From NCBI RefSeq assembly GCF_022489025.1, contig NZ_JAKVTG010000008.1, positions 62,001 to 126,000 of the forward strand: a DNA stretch of 64,000 bases. The letters run 5' to 3'. This DNA is from Planococcus halocryophilus (GTDB lineage: Bacteria; Bacillota; Bacilli; Bacillales_A; Planococcaceae). Position numbers and translations under genes: made by a program. Shown piece by piece: positions 8,394 to 18,647 of this stretch (position 1 is the first letter of the stretch; each line of letters opens with the position of its first letter). A model generated the notes under the pieces. It was not told the origin of the DNA and made no database searches. It worked only from the letters and a program-made list of their open reading frames with translations.

Positions 8394-10511
8394 TTATTTA
8401 TATATTTCTCGTAATGCTCTTATGATTTTAACTTCTACCGAATCGCTTAATGTCTTGTCTGGAGTTAAGCCACGGATAAACGAAGCAAATTCCACTTCAC
8501 TTATTTCACCACTTTTATCTAGATCGGCATCTGTTAATAAAGTTTTTAAATTAGTACTACGGAAAGGTAATAACTCATTCAAGTCTCTTAGCTTTTCATA
8601 TGGGACTTTATTGAATAACAAAGTATCCATATTCAGCCCTTGTATATTAAATTTAGCGTTGATGGTGTAAATGGTATTTTCCAACCCATCTCCTAAAATG
8701 TCTTGCAACGCTTTAAATACTTTCATTTCCGCAGGGCCGCCAATAATTGTGTTTGGAGGCAAACTCCCAACATAAGCTGAAAACTCCCCGGCATCTACTT
8801 TCTTGTTCTTATCGTGATCAGCAGCAGCAAACAATTCGCTTAACTTTAATCCACTGGGCTTTAAGGTTTCATTTAAAACGATAAGTTTTTGCAGTGGTAC
8901 GTCATCCCAGTTAAAATAGGCAACAGAAGTAACAAGGTCCAGCTTTTGGATACTGACATTGATTTCTTTTACTACACTATCCATTTTTTCTTTGTTGCCA
9001 TAAATACTTTGCAACACATTAAAGACCTTTGCATTTGCAGAATCTCCAGTGAAAGTATTCGATGGTAAGTTGCCAATATAAGCAGCAAACTCACTTTCAC
9101 TCACTTTTGAATTCCGATCATAATCTGCTCCTTTAAACAATACGCCTAGACTCAACTCTTCATTTGACAACACACGATCTAGCTCAATAAGCTCTTCAAT
9201 CTTTATCGTTTTTAAAACTAGTTTTTCCAACTTCGGTTCATGAACTTTCAACTTTGAATTGATCGATTCCACTACAGCGCTTGGTGTAGTTTCTTCGTTA
9301 AGCGGTGTGTCAACAGGAATCAAGGGAATGGTCTTCACAGCTTTTCCTAATGAGTCTTTGACAATTATACCTTCTGCAACTTGTACGTTTTTAACCGTAC
9401 CGATTGGTGCATTTAACACCACATCATTTATTGTCAAAACCAAGTTGGCAATATCGGATTGATCCAATACAGTCACTTTCGCTGTCTGATTAATAGTTAC
9501 ACTATTTAAGTTGCCACTCAATTTCACATTCCCTGTTGTGTTAACAGCAGATAAAATACCATTATTGTAAAATGTGTTTTCTTTCACGTTAATAATTGTC
9601 GTTTTTCCTGTTACTTTAACATTTTCACCAATAACAAAGTCTGATCTTGGTACATCAACCGTCAAATTCCCTTGCAATACCCCGCCTGTAGCTGTTGAGA
9701 TCAGCTGAAATGTCTCAGCGTCTGAATGATTCTTATATACAAGATTTCCAGTCAAAACTTTACCATTTAAATCTATCTTAATGTCCCGATCAAGTACTGG
9801 AAGCATTTTTGCTGTAATGTTTTTAGTGAAAACTATTTTATCAATTTCATCATTGCTAAGTGCCGCTTTCAGCTCGGCCTCACTTGCAACTGATAGTTGA
9901 TTCTTTTGCATATGTAATGTAGATAATTTGTGAAGAAAAATAGCAAACTCTCCGCGCGTAAGTACTTGCTCAACCCCAAACAATTTATTTGTTTTTCCAC
10001 TCGTTATTTCATTGCCTAACAACGCATTCACTGCTTCTTTATACTTAGACGAAACATCTGTAAACGCATTTGAAGTTGTACCTGCATCAAGCCCCTATGC
10101 CTTGGCTAACATTAAAGCAGCTTCCCCACGTGTAATAAGCTGATTTGATGCAAAGCTCTCTATGGTTTTCCCATTAATTATTCCATTTGCTTTTAATGCA
10201 TCCACATATTTTTTTGCGCGATCTGGAACATCCGTAAACTTTGACTCAGGAGCCTGTTCAATATCTAACTGCATTGCCTTCGCTAATAATATTGCTGCAT
10301 CCGCACGCTTAATAGAATTTCCTGTACCAAAAGATTTTGCCGTCAAACCTTGAGTGATTTTTTGTACCTCTAAATAATTTACAGCTTCCTTATATCGATC
10401 TGATACATCTGAGTAGCTAGATGCTGATACTGGAACAACTGCCGATACTGCTAGAGCCGCCACAAAAGTTGATGCAACAAACTTACGTTGTAGACGAGTT
10501 AAATATGCCAT
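8394..10511 (-). pseudogene. SLH protein with beta-rich region and three EF-hand loops, interrupted by an in-frame TAG
   Basis: One 705-codon frame begins at ATG 10511 (SD GGAGGAAG) and is broken by TAG at 10097-10095 (codon 139). Nothing else disturbs the frame. SLH domains 1 and 2 precede the stop. The stop falls in the link to SLH domain 3, where paralogues read LAKA-x-GLD/AGLM. After SLH3 (about 142-195) comes a beta-solenoid-like region (about 205-400). Then follow three diverged helical repeats, each with an EF-hand loop starting at residues 463, 565 and 663: DYDRNSKVSESE, DHDKNKKVDAGE, DLDKSGEISEVE. Each loop keeps D1, D3, N/S5, a hydrophobic residue at 8 and E12. GTG 10031 could reopen the frame but has no good SD. 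Recent pseudogene, read-through or sequencing error are all possible. Confidence 0.8.
10095..10511 (-). CDS. Truncated SLH product encoded before the amber codon
   Basis: This is the part of the split gene that can be translated without read-through: 138 aa with a signal peptide (about 1-30) and two SLH domains (about 32-75 and 92-138). The signal peptide resembles those of the genes starting at 13236 and 32943 (KFVAS/KFVAT/KFIAS, then an Ala/Val-rich core). SLH binding usually needs three copies, so this fragment may be secreted but anchored weakly. Confidence 0.55.
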   Translation of the reverse strand: MAYLTRLQRKFVASTFVAALAVSAVVPVSASSYSDVSDRYKEAVNYLEVQKITQGLTAKSFGTGNSIKRADAAILLAKAMQLDIEQAPESKFTDVPDRAKKYVDALKANGIINGKTIESFASNQLITRGEAALMLAKA

Positions 10512-10701
10512 TAAACTTCCTCCAATACATTTTTTAATTCAAAGATTCTTTAACTTATATGCACGAAAGTTATATGTATCAATAAACCTATTTTCAATTT
10601 TACAAACAAGTAATATATAATCAATATATTTCCAAATAATTCTTTATCAATTATTTATATAATTTATTTTTACTACATGAATATTTAATGCACAATAAAA
10701 A

Positions 10702-10729
10702 ATGGTACCAGGAGTTATCCCAGTACCAT
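10702..10729 (-). terminator. Intrinsic terminator of the S-layer gene
   Basis: The stem ATGGTAC-GG pairs with CC-GTACCAT. It is followed by a T-run in the minus direction and lies 36 nt after the stop at 10765. Confidence 0.75.
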
Positions 10730-10764
10730 TTAACATTTTTATGAGCATAGAACGCTCATTATAT

Positions 10765-13236
10765 TTATTTAGTTACAGTACCGTTAGCAACTTTATTTAA
10801 GTTAACGTCAGTCAAATCAGAAGCTTTAAATTCTACTGAGATTGAGTCTGTGATAGCAAAGTTTTTAGCAGTTTGTACTACTAAATCTCCGTTTATAACG
10901 CTATAGCCAGTTGTGTCAACTGTAGTACCGTTAACTTTAACAATTACTGTTTCTTTAGTAGGAGTACCAGCAGTAATAGCTTCAGTAAAGTCTACTGAGA
11001 AAGTGTTACTGTTTGATACTGTGATTTTTGTAGCAACTGGAACTACATTTTCTTTAAGTGAAATTGTTTCAGTTGCTTTATCGTTTACTAATGTATTGCC
11101 ATCAACGTCTGTCAAGTTAGTTGCTGCAAAAGCATAGCTACCATTTGCAGTTACAGAACCTTGTGGCAAAGTAACAACAACTTTAGATCTGTCATCTACA
11201 AATTTAAGAGTTGTGCCAGTTGGTAATGCTTTTCCACCAAGCGTGTAGTTAGAAGCAGTTAAAGCAGAGTTACTCATTTTTTTGTTGAATAAAACTGTAA
11301 TGTCTTTGTTATTTGTAGATGGAGTCACTGCAGAGAATTCAACAGTTTTAGAAACCGTACCTGGTGTAGTTACATATTTTGGTGCTGTTGCTGAGAAATT
11401 GATAGTATTAGCAACTGCATTGTTATATGAGTCTACTACAACTTTTCCAGCTAGTTCGAATGTATAAGTTGATTCTTCTACAGAATCAAAGTCAATTGCA
11501 ACGATATTTTTTTCATTTCCTTTAATACCGTCTTTGCCGTCTAAATCATAGCCATATGCTACATTAAATCCTTTAACAAGATCAACCGCTTTGCTTGACT
11601 GGAAGATTCCATCAATCGATGTAATTACAAGTTCATTAGAGTCAGTTAGAAGACCTTCAGAAACTGCATCATCGAAAGTTAATAGGATTTTGTCATCTGT
11701 ACCGTTCGCAGCAGTTTTGATTGAAGCAGAAATGAATTTTGGAGCTGTTGTATCAGCTGTAAATGTCGCGTCAAACTTCACTTCATTCATAGTGTTAGTA
11801 GTCATGTCTTTAAAGCCATTTACTACAACTTGTCCATTAACAAATGTTTTACCATTTAACAATCCAGCAGCTTGAACATCAACTGTGTATGTTTTTTCAT
11901 CTTCAGAAGCAACTAAATTAGTTGTTACTGAAGTACCAGCGATTGTAACTGTACCTGGAGCTACTTTTTCTGAGAAAGAAAGTGTCAACATATTGCCTGT
12001 TACTGATGTAGAAACTGTAGGTTTTACATCATCAACAACTGGTTTAGCAACAGTAAAGTTAGATGTGATTTGACCTGACATGTTGCCTGCAGCATCTTTA
12101 GCGCCAACGATATCAAGTTTGTAAGCTTGATCAGCTTTAAGATTTACAACTTTTAAAGTTTTGCCCGAAACTGTGTAATCTGTACCTTTTACTAGTACAG
12201 TACCATCTAAGCTAACTGTTCCTTCAGTTGCTAAGTCTTCAGAGAAAGTAACAATAGCTTCAGTACCTTCAGCTTTAATAGAAGAAACAGTTGGAGCTAC
12301 GTTATCTGTATAAGTGAATAGAGAAACGTATTTTGAAGTAGAAACTTTAGCATCAGCTTTAGTTACGATTGGTTCAATTGTTAAAGTAGCGTTAGTTACA
12401 TTCATAACCATATGAGATGTAAGAGTAACAGTCATGCCATCTTCAGAAACTACAGCAGAATCAAAGTTAACAACGCCTTTAGAATCTACTAAAGAGTAAT
12501 TCATAAGATCTTTTGCATCAGTAGCATCAACAGCTGTGCTAAATTTCACTTGTAATTCTGTTCCGTTAAGTGCTGTTACAGATGTAACTGCTGGAGTTGA
12601 TGGAGTTGCTTCAAGTTTAGATAATTTGTGAAGGAAGATAGCGAAATCTCCACGTTTGATTGATGCTTCGATACCAAAGCTAGTTGATGTTGTACCAGCA
12701 GTGATTTCGTTTTCAACTAATGCTGCAACTTCTTTAGCGAAACGGTGAGTTGTGCCAACATCAGTGAATTTAAGTTTAGAAGCGTCTCCGCCTTTAAGGT
12801 CATAAGCTTGTGCAAGCATGTAAGCTGCTTGTCCACGAGTGATTGACTGGTCCCAGCCAAATTTAGTAGTAGAAACGCCGCTGATGATTCCAGCTGCTTT
12901 AAGAGAGTTAACTGCAATAGCACCACGTGCCGGTACGTCAGAGAAACCAGAAGCTGGAGCTTTTTCGTCCATTAAGCCAGCTGCTTTAGCGATCATAATA
13001 GCTGCATCACCACGAGTGATTGAAGCGCTAACACCGAATTGAGTTTCAGAAAGACCGTTTGCAATGTTGTTAGATACTACGTAATCTACTGCATCTGTGT
13101 AACGATCTCCTACATCAGTGAATGCTGATGTTGATGCTTGATCTGCGAATGCCGCTGGAGCGATTGCTGATGCTACTAAAGTAGCCGTTGCTGCAGTTGC
13201 TACGAATTTTTTGTAATTTTTTGGTTGGTAAGCCAT
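10765..13236 (-). CDS. Probable major S-layer protein with three N-terminal SLH domains
   Basis: An 823-aa protein likely to form the surface lattice. A signal peptide (about 1-31) precedes three SLH domains (about 36-80, 95-140, 153-205), with ITRGD, ITRGQ and IKRGD motifs. The rest is a Thr/Val/Ala-rich chain of Ig-like beta domains of the SbsA/bacterial-Ig type (about 215-823), with recurring phrases such as VTFSEDL, LSFSEKV and LLTFDDAV. There is no cysteine, as in typical S-layer proteins. Codon choice is strongly restricted compared with neighbours, suggesting very high expression. A strong SD (AAGGAGG) precedes ATG 13236, and a long AT-rich leader region lies upstream. Its place next to SCWP genes fits. 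The S-layer role is inferred from composition and context. Confidence 0.9.
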   Translation of the reverse strand: MAYQPKNYKKFVATAATATLVASAIAPAAFADQASTSAFTDVGDRYTDAVDYVVSNNIANGLSETQFGVSASITRGDAAIMIAKAAGLMDEKAPASGFSDVPARGAIAVNSLKAAGIISGVSTTKFGWDQSITRGQAAYMLAQAYDLKGGDASKLKFTDVGTTHRFAKEVAALVENEITAGTTSTSFGIEASIKRGDFAIFLHKLSKLEATPSTPAVTSVTALNGTELQVKFSTAVDATDAKDLMNYSLVDSKGVVNFDSAVVSEDGMTVTLTSHMVMNVTNATLTIEPIVTKADAKVSTSKYVSLFTYTDNVAPTVSSIKAEGTEAIVTFSEDLATEGTVSLDGTVLVKGTDYTVSGKTLKVVNLKADQAYKLDIVGAKDAAGNMSGQITSNFTVAKPVVDDVKPTVSTSVTGNMLTLSFSEKVAPGTVTIAGTSVTTNLVASEDEKTYTVDVQAAGLLNGKTFVNGQVVVNGFKDMTTNTMNEVKFDATFTADTTAPKFISASIKTAANGTDDKILLTFDDAVSEGLLTDSNELVITSIDGIFQSSKAVDLVKGFNVAYGYDLDGKDGIKGNEKNIVAIDFDSVEESTYTFELAGKVVVDSYNNAVANTINFSATAPKYVTTPGTVSKTVEFSAVTPSTNNKDITVLFNKKMSNSALTASNYTLGGKALPTGTTLKFVDDRSKVVVTLPQGSVTANGSYAFAATNLTDVDGNTLVNDKATETISLKENVVPVATKITVSNSNTFSVDFTEAITAGTPTKETVIVKVNGTTVDTTGYSVINGDLVVQTAKNFAITDSISVEFKASDLTDVNLNKVANGTVTK

Positions 13237-13865
13237 TAATGTAATTCCTCCTTGGGTTTGTGGTGCTATAAATATGTTGAGTCGTTTAACTCAATTCAGT
13301 TAGCTGTTTCGCCTCAATTATTCCCATCATATGTAGATTAGGTAAATCTTTTAGATTATACACTAGTCCTACATCTTCAAGTCATTACAAAAGTATTTAA
13401 CAGATAACTAAACTCTTACTTAGTTTACCAAAGAATAAAGTTAAATCAACCTTTAATGTAATATTATCTCAAAATTTTTACTAATACTTACAAAAATAAT
13501 ACAGAAGAATTACAAATATTATTAAAAAAAGAATATTCAACGACCTGATTGGTAATTAGTACCCATATATTAGTATTTTTTCATTTAAATATACAAAAGA
13601 TATGAATTTTTCTGATAATTATTGAATTATTTAACGAATTTATCATTTTTCAAAAAATCATTTTTTTATTTTTTTAACAATTTAACTACTTAATTATTAG
13701 TGTTTTTGAATAAAAACCGTGCCTTTTTACACGATTCTATTAATTTTTATTTTCCTTACTAAAAATTAGTAATTTCGTTTTTAGTCTTTATACCCCCTAC
13801 CAATAGGCATATTCAAACCATTTATCTAGCGATTGTTTACAGTACACTCACATTAAACAGAAAAT
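13237..13865 (-). promoter_or_regulatory. Long AT-rich upstream region of the S-layer gene
   Basis: About 630 bp hold no gene. On the minus strand a TATAAT hexamer sits at 13360-13355, preceded about 18 nt upstream by a weak TGACTT. This would give a leader of about 110 nt. S-layer genes often have long leaders and several promoters, and others could lie farther upstream in the AT-rich tract. Confidence 0.45.
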
Positions 13866-13908
13866 AGCCCCGACTGGCTATGTCGTATCAACATAGTCGT
13901 TCGGGGCT
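13866..13908 (-). terminator. Terminator of the tagA-wecC-galU operon
   Basis: Long hairpin: TAGCCCCGA and CTATGT arms pair with ACATAG and TCGGGGCTA. It lies 16 nt after the stop at 13924 and is followed by TTTTCTGTTT on the minus strand. Confidence 0.82.
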
Positions 13909-13923
13909 AGACGCCTTATTACC

Positions 13924-15324
13924 TTATTTAGATTGGAGTAGATCTTCATTTACCATCAACATTGCTAAAATCGCAGCTAAATAGATTGATACCGCAGGTG
14001 CCGTTAATACATGTCCGGCAGTATAAGCAATGCCAATCCCTAAAAGAAAAGCAACGCCGTACAATATATAAAAATACGTAAAATGCGTTTTAAAATTAAG
14101 AACAAAATGAATTAAGAATTTACCAACAAACCAAACAAGCGGAACCATCATGTAAAAGAATGTAATCCATCCGAATGAATAAAACCAATCATGAAAATCC
14201 ATTTCAATCATTGTTGGTGATTTACCGGGTTCTGGTATTTCGTAATTGCCTGCAAATCCTAATCCGAAAAGTTGCTGCATCAATGGTGAACTGTGAAAGT
14301 CATCGTTCACAAATTTCGCATATGTTTCACGCGAACTAAATACTAGATTTTGCACTTGTTCATTTGTTATACCTGTTTCTTCTTCTTCTGGTTCGAAACC
14401 TTCGTCACCTTCAACTAATACTTCGTCTCCGGGACGCTCTACTGCATCACCAAAATTTAAATTTATGCCAAGTGAATTGATATGAGCAAACATATTGCCA
14501 TAAACAGGTGTTAGAGGTGTAATCGCAATTAATACAACCGTCAAAAAAGTTGCAATTAGCAAATTGATTTTAATAGTCGAATTTCTTTTTTTCATAAATA
14601 ATAGCATGATTAGGCTACCTACAAGAACTGAAAGTAAAACGATGATGATACCGCCATAACCAACTTTCGTACCTAGTGCTAGCATCCCAATAGATAAAAG
14701 CACAAACGGTATCCATGACCAAGATTTTTTCCAAGAATCGGTTTTTTCAATTGCATATAACGCCATGATTGGTAAAACTATGGCCATAATGGCGCCTACT
14801 TCGTTTCCTGCATAAAACCAACCTGTAAAGCCGACTTTTGTGTGCGAGTAGTTTGAAAGACTCGTTCCAGTTACTTGCGCAATGATAAAAATAACACCGA
14901 TAAACATCCCAGAAATCCATAAGTATTTTGTTGTTTGACTTGCAATATTATAGTTTTTATCTTTGAGTTGACGATAAACGACTAAGAACCCAAACAGGAC
15001 GATATGGAAGTAGATTGCTTTATTAAAAAATTTAAGTTCTTGAAACAAATAATATGGATCTTTGATTTGAAGATTGCTAAGTATGTTGATGACGATCAAT
15101 AATGCGAGTCCGATTAAGTAAATAGTAAAAATGCGACTGTTTTTGCTGAACTTTGCCATCCATAACAAAAACACTAATGCTAGCACCATATATGCAGTTC
15201 GCAACAATACGCCTACAGTCAAACTAGTATTGACCATAAAAATTGAAGCAGTCGTTAACACATCAATGAGCGGTTGAATAGCAATAAATGCTATGAAAAG
15301 TATTAATATTTTTTTAGATTCCAT
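13924..15324 (-). CDS. O-antigen ligase/polymerase-like (Wzy-type) membrane protein
   Basis: Polytopic membrane protein of about 466 aa with roughly 10-12 hydrophobic segments. A large hydrophilic acidic loop lies around residues 285-345 (a cluster EPEEEE is visible), a layout typical of Wzy/WaaL-like proteins that polymerise or ligate lipid-linked glycans outside the membrane. ATG 15342 overlaps the upstream stop as ATGA, but ATG 15324 has a well-spaced AAAGAGG, so the shorter form is preferred. It is the last gene of the SCWP operon and is followed by a strong terminator. SCWP polymerase or wall ligase are both possible. Confidence 0.75.
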   Translation of the reverse strand: MESKKILILFIAFIAIQPLIDVLTTASIFMVNTSLTVGVLLRTAYMVLALVFLLWMAKFSKNSRIFTIYLIGLALLIVINILSNLQIKDPYYLFQELKFFNKAIYFHIVLFGFLVVYRQLKDKNYNIASQTTKYLWISGMFIGVIFIIAQVTGTSLSNYSHTKVGFTGWFYAGNEVGAIMAIVLPIMALYAIEKTDSWKKSWSWIPFVLLSIGMLALGTKVGYGGIIIVLLSVLVGSLIMLLFMKKRNSTIKINLLIATFLTVVLIAITPLTPVYGNMFAHINSLGINLNFGDAVERPGDEVLVEGDEGFEPEEEETGITNEQVQNLVFSSRETYAKFVNDDFHSSPLMQQLFGLGFAGNYEIPEPGKSPTMIEMDFHDWFYSFGWITFFYMMVPLVWFVGKFLIHFVLNFKTHFTYFYILYGVAFLLGIGIAYTAGHVLTAPAVSIYLAAILAMLMVNEDLLQSK

Positions 15325-15338
15325 AGTTAAATCCTCTT

Positions 15339-16454
15339 TCATTTGGTTAGCTCAAGTTCATGAAATATTGATGAAAGCTTCGATTGAATCTTTCGTTGAT
15401 CATAATTTTGCGCTGTATCATAAGCGGCATTAGCGATTTGTTGCTTTTCTTCCATTGTTAATCGGTTATACAGTTCCAATTGTTTAACCAAATCTTCCCA
15501 ATCTCCCACTTTAAACAACCAACTGTTAGCACCATCCTCGACATAATCTAATATGCCGCCTATACGACTTGCGAGAATCGGTGTTTTACATGCCATTGCT
15601 TCAAGTCCTACTAAGCCAAGACTTTCCCCTTTTCTAGTAGTTGGAAATATGAAAAGTTCAATGATGTTGTAAATGACCGCTAAGTCTTGATGTTTCATAA
15701 GTGGATAATGGATTACATAATCATTCAAACCAAGTTCTGATCTCATTTGAAAAAAAGCCTTATCCTCTTTTCCTGAACCAACCATAATTAAACGAGTTGT
15801 GTTTTTTTCAGACGGGTTTCGTTCAAGAAACGCAGAAAATCCTTTTAATAAATGATCCCAACCTTTGCCGACGTCCATTCGGCCTACATAGCCAAAGTAT
15901 TTCCTAGTCGGATCTAGCTTTAATTGTTTGAGTTGATTTTCACGTTCTTGGGAATTCGGATAGAATACAGCTGAATTTACTCCACCTGAAGGAAAGATTT
16001 CAATCGGTGTTGTAATGTTGTATTTCTCCTGAACAAGTTGTTTGTAGTAATTAGACGGAGTAATCACCAGAGTGGATTTTTGCAAAAGTTTTTTTACATA
16101 CGGTTGGAATTTCTCCTGAGATGCTACTTCCGGAACTACGTCACTGCCATGAACGTTGGTCACAATTCTGACAGATGGCTTTAGCTTTTTCAATAACAAT
16201 AATGGAAATGCGTTATGGGCAGCATAATGTACATAAACTGCTTCATAATTGCCTACTAAGCCTTTCCAAACGACATTGAAATAATGACCAAGATAAGAAG
16301 TTGCTTTTTTGGATTTTTTAACACTTTTTTTAATAACGGCTTTATGCACAGTAAATCCTTCATCCGTTAAAATGGCTTCAGTGTTTTTCACAAAAACACC
16401 AAAGCTGGGAAATTCTTTTGAAGGGTACATATTTGATACCAGCAAAATTTTCAA
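15339..16454 (-). CDS. GT4-like glycosyltransferase
   Basis: Cytoplasmic GT-B fold glycosyltransferase of about 371 aa. The N-terminal part carries an acceptor-side motif like KILLVSNMYP. The C-terminal donor half (about 190-350) has GYVGRMD and the E-x7-E motif in GESLGLVGLEAMA, typical of retaining GT4 enzymes. TTG 16460 sits only one base from the SD AAGGAAGG; TTG 16454 has proper spacing and is preferred. It lies 22 nt after galU and 14 nt before the Wzy-like gene, so the sugar it adds is presumably part of the SCWP. The actual donor and acceptor are unknown. Confidence 0.85.
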   Translation of the reverse strand: MKILLVSNMYPSKEFPSFGVFVKNTEAILTDEGFTVHKAVIKKSVKKSKKATSYLGHYFNVVWKGLVGNYEAVYVHYAAHNAFPLLLLKKLKPSVRIVTNVHGSDVVPEVASQEKFQPYVKKLLQKSTLVITPSNYYKQLVQEKYNITTPIEIFPSGGVNSAVFYPNSQERENQLKQLKLDPTRKYFGYVGRMDVGKGWDHLLKGFSAFLERNPSEKNTTRLIMVGSGKEDKAFFQMRSELGLNDYVIHYPLMKHQDLAVIYNIIELFIFPTTRKGESLGLVGLEAMACKTPILASRIGGILDYVEDGANSWLFKVGDWEDLVKQLELYNRLTMEEKQQIANAAYDTAQNYDQRKIQSKLSSIFHELELTK

Positions 16455-16476
16455 AGACAAGCCTTCCTTTCGAACT

Positions 16477-17349
16477 TTACTTGTATTCCTCTAATTTTAG
16501 TTTCATAAATTCGATTAAATCATCACGAAGCTCTGGGCGCGCCAATGCGAATTCCAACGTAGTCTCGACAAATCCACGTTTTTCTCCTACATCATAACGC
16601 TTTCCTTCAAAAGCGTAGCCGTAAACATTTTGCACTGCATTTAGTTGTTCGATCGCATCGGTCAACTGAATTTCCCCACCAGCTCCAATTTTCATATTGT
16701 CTAGAAAACTGAAAATTTCCGGCGTGAATATGTATCGACCAATAATTGCTAGATTTGAAGGAGCCGTTCCCGCTCTCGGTTTTTCAACAAAGTTGTTGGC
16801 TTTATATAGTCGCCCTTCTTTCGTAGACGGATCCATAATGCCGTATCGGTATGTTTCTTCTTCTGGAACTTCCATAACACCAATAACCGAAGATTGTGTT
16901 TTATCAAATTGGTCCATTAATTGTTGCAAACCCGGTACTTCTGATTGAATGATGTCATCTCCAAGCAACACAGCAAAAGGTTCGTCTCCGATAAACTTCC
17001 GGGCGGTCCATACAGCGTGACCGAGACCTAAAGGAGATTTTTGACGAATATAGTGAATATCTACTTTGCTTGAGAGTTGAACGGCATTCAGTAACTCAAA
17101 TTTTTCTGATTCTGCAAGACGAGCTTCAAGAAAAGGGGCAGAGTCGAAATGATCTTCGATTGCCCGTTTATCTTTTCCTGTAACAATGATGATGTCTTCA
17201 ATACCAGAAGCAATCGCTTCTTCAACAATATATTGAATTGTTGGCTTGTCTAAAATGGGTAACATTTCTTTTGGCATCGCTTTTGTTGCAGGTAGAAAAC
17301 GCGTACCTAATCCAGCAGCGGGAATAATCGCTTTCCTTACTTTTTTCAT
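16477..17349 (-). CDS. galU: UTP-glucose-1-phosphate uridylyltransferase
   Basis: Makes UDP-glucose from UTP and glucose-1-phosphate in the cytoplasm. The N-terminal signature [21 protein letters not shown] (minus its last residues) is the nucleotide-binding loop of the family. Later motifs include EEA near residue 45, LLGDDI around 115 and FVEKP around 165. ATG 17349 follows TAGGAGGCG at good spacing and gives 290 aa, the usual size; an upstream in-frame start at 17394 would add 15 residues inside the wecC end. It lies 10 nt after wecC in the SCWP operon. UDP-glucose is likely used for SCWP, teichoic acid or glycolipid sugars. Confidence 0.95.
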   Translation of the reverse strand: MKKVRKAIIPAAGLGTRFLPATKAMPKEMLPILDKPTIQYIVEEAIASGIEDIIIVTGKDKRAIEDHFDSAPFLEARLAESEKFELLNAVQLSSKVDIHYIRQKSPLGLGHAVWTARKFIGDEPFAVLLGDDIIQSEVPGLQQLMDQFDKTQSSVIGVMEVPEEETYRYGIMDPSTKEGRLYKANNFVEKPRAGTAPSNLAIIGRYIFTPEIFSFLDNMKIGAGGEIQLTDAIEQLNAVQNVYGYAFEGKRYDVGEKRGFVETTLEFALARPELRDDLIEFMKLKLEEYK

Positions 17350-17359
17350 AGGGCGCCTC

Positions 17360-18631
17360 CTAGTTTTTTGAGTCTCCAAGTACATATACATCAAATCCTG
17401 CAGCTTCCCACTTCGCGCGGTCTATGCAGTTTTTAGTGTCGATAATGATTTTATTTTTCATAGTAGTTAGTGTAGTCGGATCTAAATCTTTAAACACTTG
17501 ATGGTCTGTTAACATCACTAAAGCGGAAGCATCTTGTAAAGCTTCTTCCGAGTTTTGTGTTTGTTGTTCAATATTATTCACTTTAATATGTGGGTCGTAT
17601 GCCACTACATCAAAATTCCGCTCACCAAATTGTTTTACAACGTCTAGTGAGGGGCTCTCGCGCATATCGTCAATATTCCCTTTAAATGCTAAACCAAAAA
17701 TGGCGATTTTAGAGTTATTGATGCCCTTTGCTTGAAGAATGCTTGACGTCAGCTGCGCTGTATATGCTGGCATGTTGTCGTTCGTTTGACGCGACAAATG
17801 GATAATTTTCGATTTTTCAGGGTCTAGTTCTACTAGGAACCATGGATCAACAGCGATACAGTGACCACCTACTCCTGGACCTGGTGTATGGATGTTCACG
17901 CGCGGATGATAGTTTGCCAGTTTAATCGCTTCCCAAATGTTTACGCCAATGTTTTGCGCAATCATTGCCAATTCATTTGCAAAGGCAATGTTAACATCTC
18001 TATAGGTATTTTCCATTACTTTGACAAGTTCGGCCGTTGTTGTATCTGTTTCGTGCATCTGACCTTTTACAAACGATCTGTATAAATCAGACGTAACACG
18101 TGCAGATTCTTCGTTAACCCCGCCAATTATACGGTCATTAGAAACTAACTCCGCAAACACTTTGCCCGGGATTACCCGTTCAGGAGAGTGAGAGACGAAT
18201 AATTCTGTTCCGATTTCAAGATTGGATTTGATCAATTCAGGAAGCATGATATTTTCAACTGTTTTAGGTGGCACAGTCGATTCAAGTACAACCAAATTGC
18301 CTTTTTTCAAAAATGGAACAATTGATGCTGTCGCTTTGCGAACATAATCAAGTTCTGCCGTTTTATCGGCATTAATCGGAGATGGAACGGCAATGATGAA
18401 TACGTCTGCTGCTACTGGTCGCGTATCAACTGTCATCGCACCTTTATCGATAGCAGATTCTAAACGCTCATGCAAACCGTTTTCTTCTATATGAAGTTCT
18501 TTATTGCCAATCATTTTAACTGTTTTTTCATTAATATCAACACCATGGACTTGATGACCGTGGTTAGCAAACATAACCGCTGTCGGTAAACCAATATAGC
18601 CCAAACCAACAACACAGATAGACTTTTTCAT
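17360..18631 (-). CDS. wecC: UDP-N-acetyl-D-mannosamine dehydrogenase
   Basis: Two-step NAD-dependent oxidation of UDP-ManNAc to UDP-ManNAc-uronic acid. The Rossmann motif GLGYIGLP is at residues 9-16. SPERVIPG follows near 168, and the catalytic-cysteine block [15 protein letters not shown] lies near 255. The last is the WecC form rather than the Ugd/TuaD form. The C-terminal UDP-binding region includes [16 protein letters not shown]. At 423 aa it has normal length. It follows the tagA-like gene by 16 nt and has SD AAAGGAGC. No UDP-GlcNAc 2-epimerase is in the window. In other Bacillales mnaA often lies beside the atp operon, just beyond the right edge. Substrate preference for UDP-ManNAc over UDP-glucose is inferred from motif style. 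Confidence 0.85.
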   Translation of the reverse strand: MKKSICVVGLGYIGLPTAVMFANHGHQVHGVDINEKTVKMIGNKELHIEENGLHERLESAIDKGAMTVDTRPVAADVFIIAVPSPINADKTAELDYVRKATASIVPFLKKGNLVVLESTVPPKTVENIMLPELIKSNLEIGTELFVSHSPERVIPGKVFAELVSNDRIIGGVNEESARVTSDLYRSFVKGQMHETDTTTAELVKVMENTYRDVNIAFANELAMIAQNIGVNIWEAIKLANYHPRVNIHTPGPGVGGHCIAVDPWFLVELDPEKSKIIHLSRQTNDNMPAYTAQLTSSILQAKGINNSKIAIFGLAFKGNIDDMRESPSLDVVKQFGERNFDVVAYDPHIKVNNIEQQTQNSEEALQDASALVMLTDHQVFKDLDPTTLTTMKNKIIIDTKNCIDRAKWEAAGFDVYVLGDSKN

Positions 18632-18647
18632 TTTTCCATTAGCTCCT

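Noticed and set aside
10095..10097. Pyrrolysine or programmed read-through at the amber codon
   Set aside because: No pyl genes, stem-loop or conserved context are visible, and TAG is an ordinary stop in this group. A mutation or error is simpler.
17360..18631. UDP-glucose 6-dehydrogenase (TuaD/Ugd)
   Set aside because: The active-site block [15 protein letters not shown] and the SPERVIPG segment fit WecC rather than TuaD, although galU next door kept this open.
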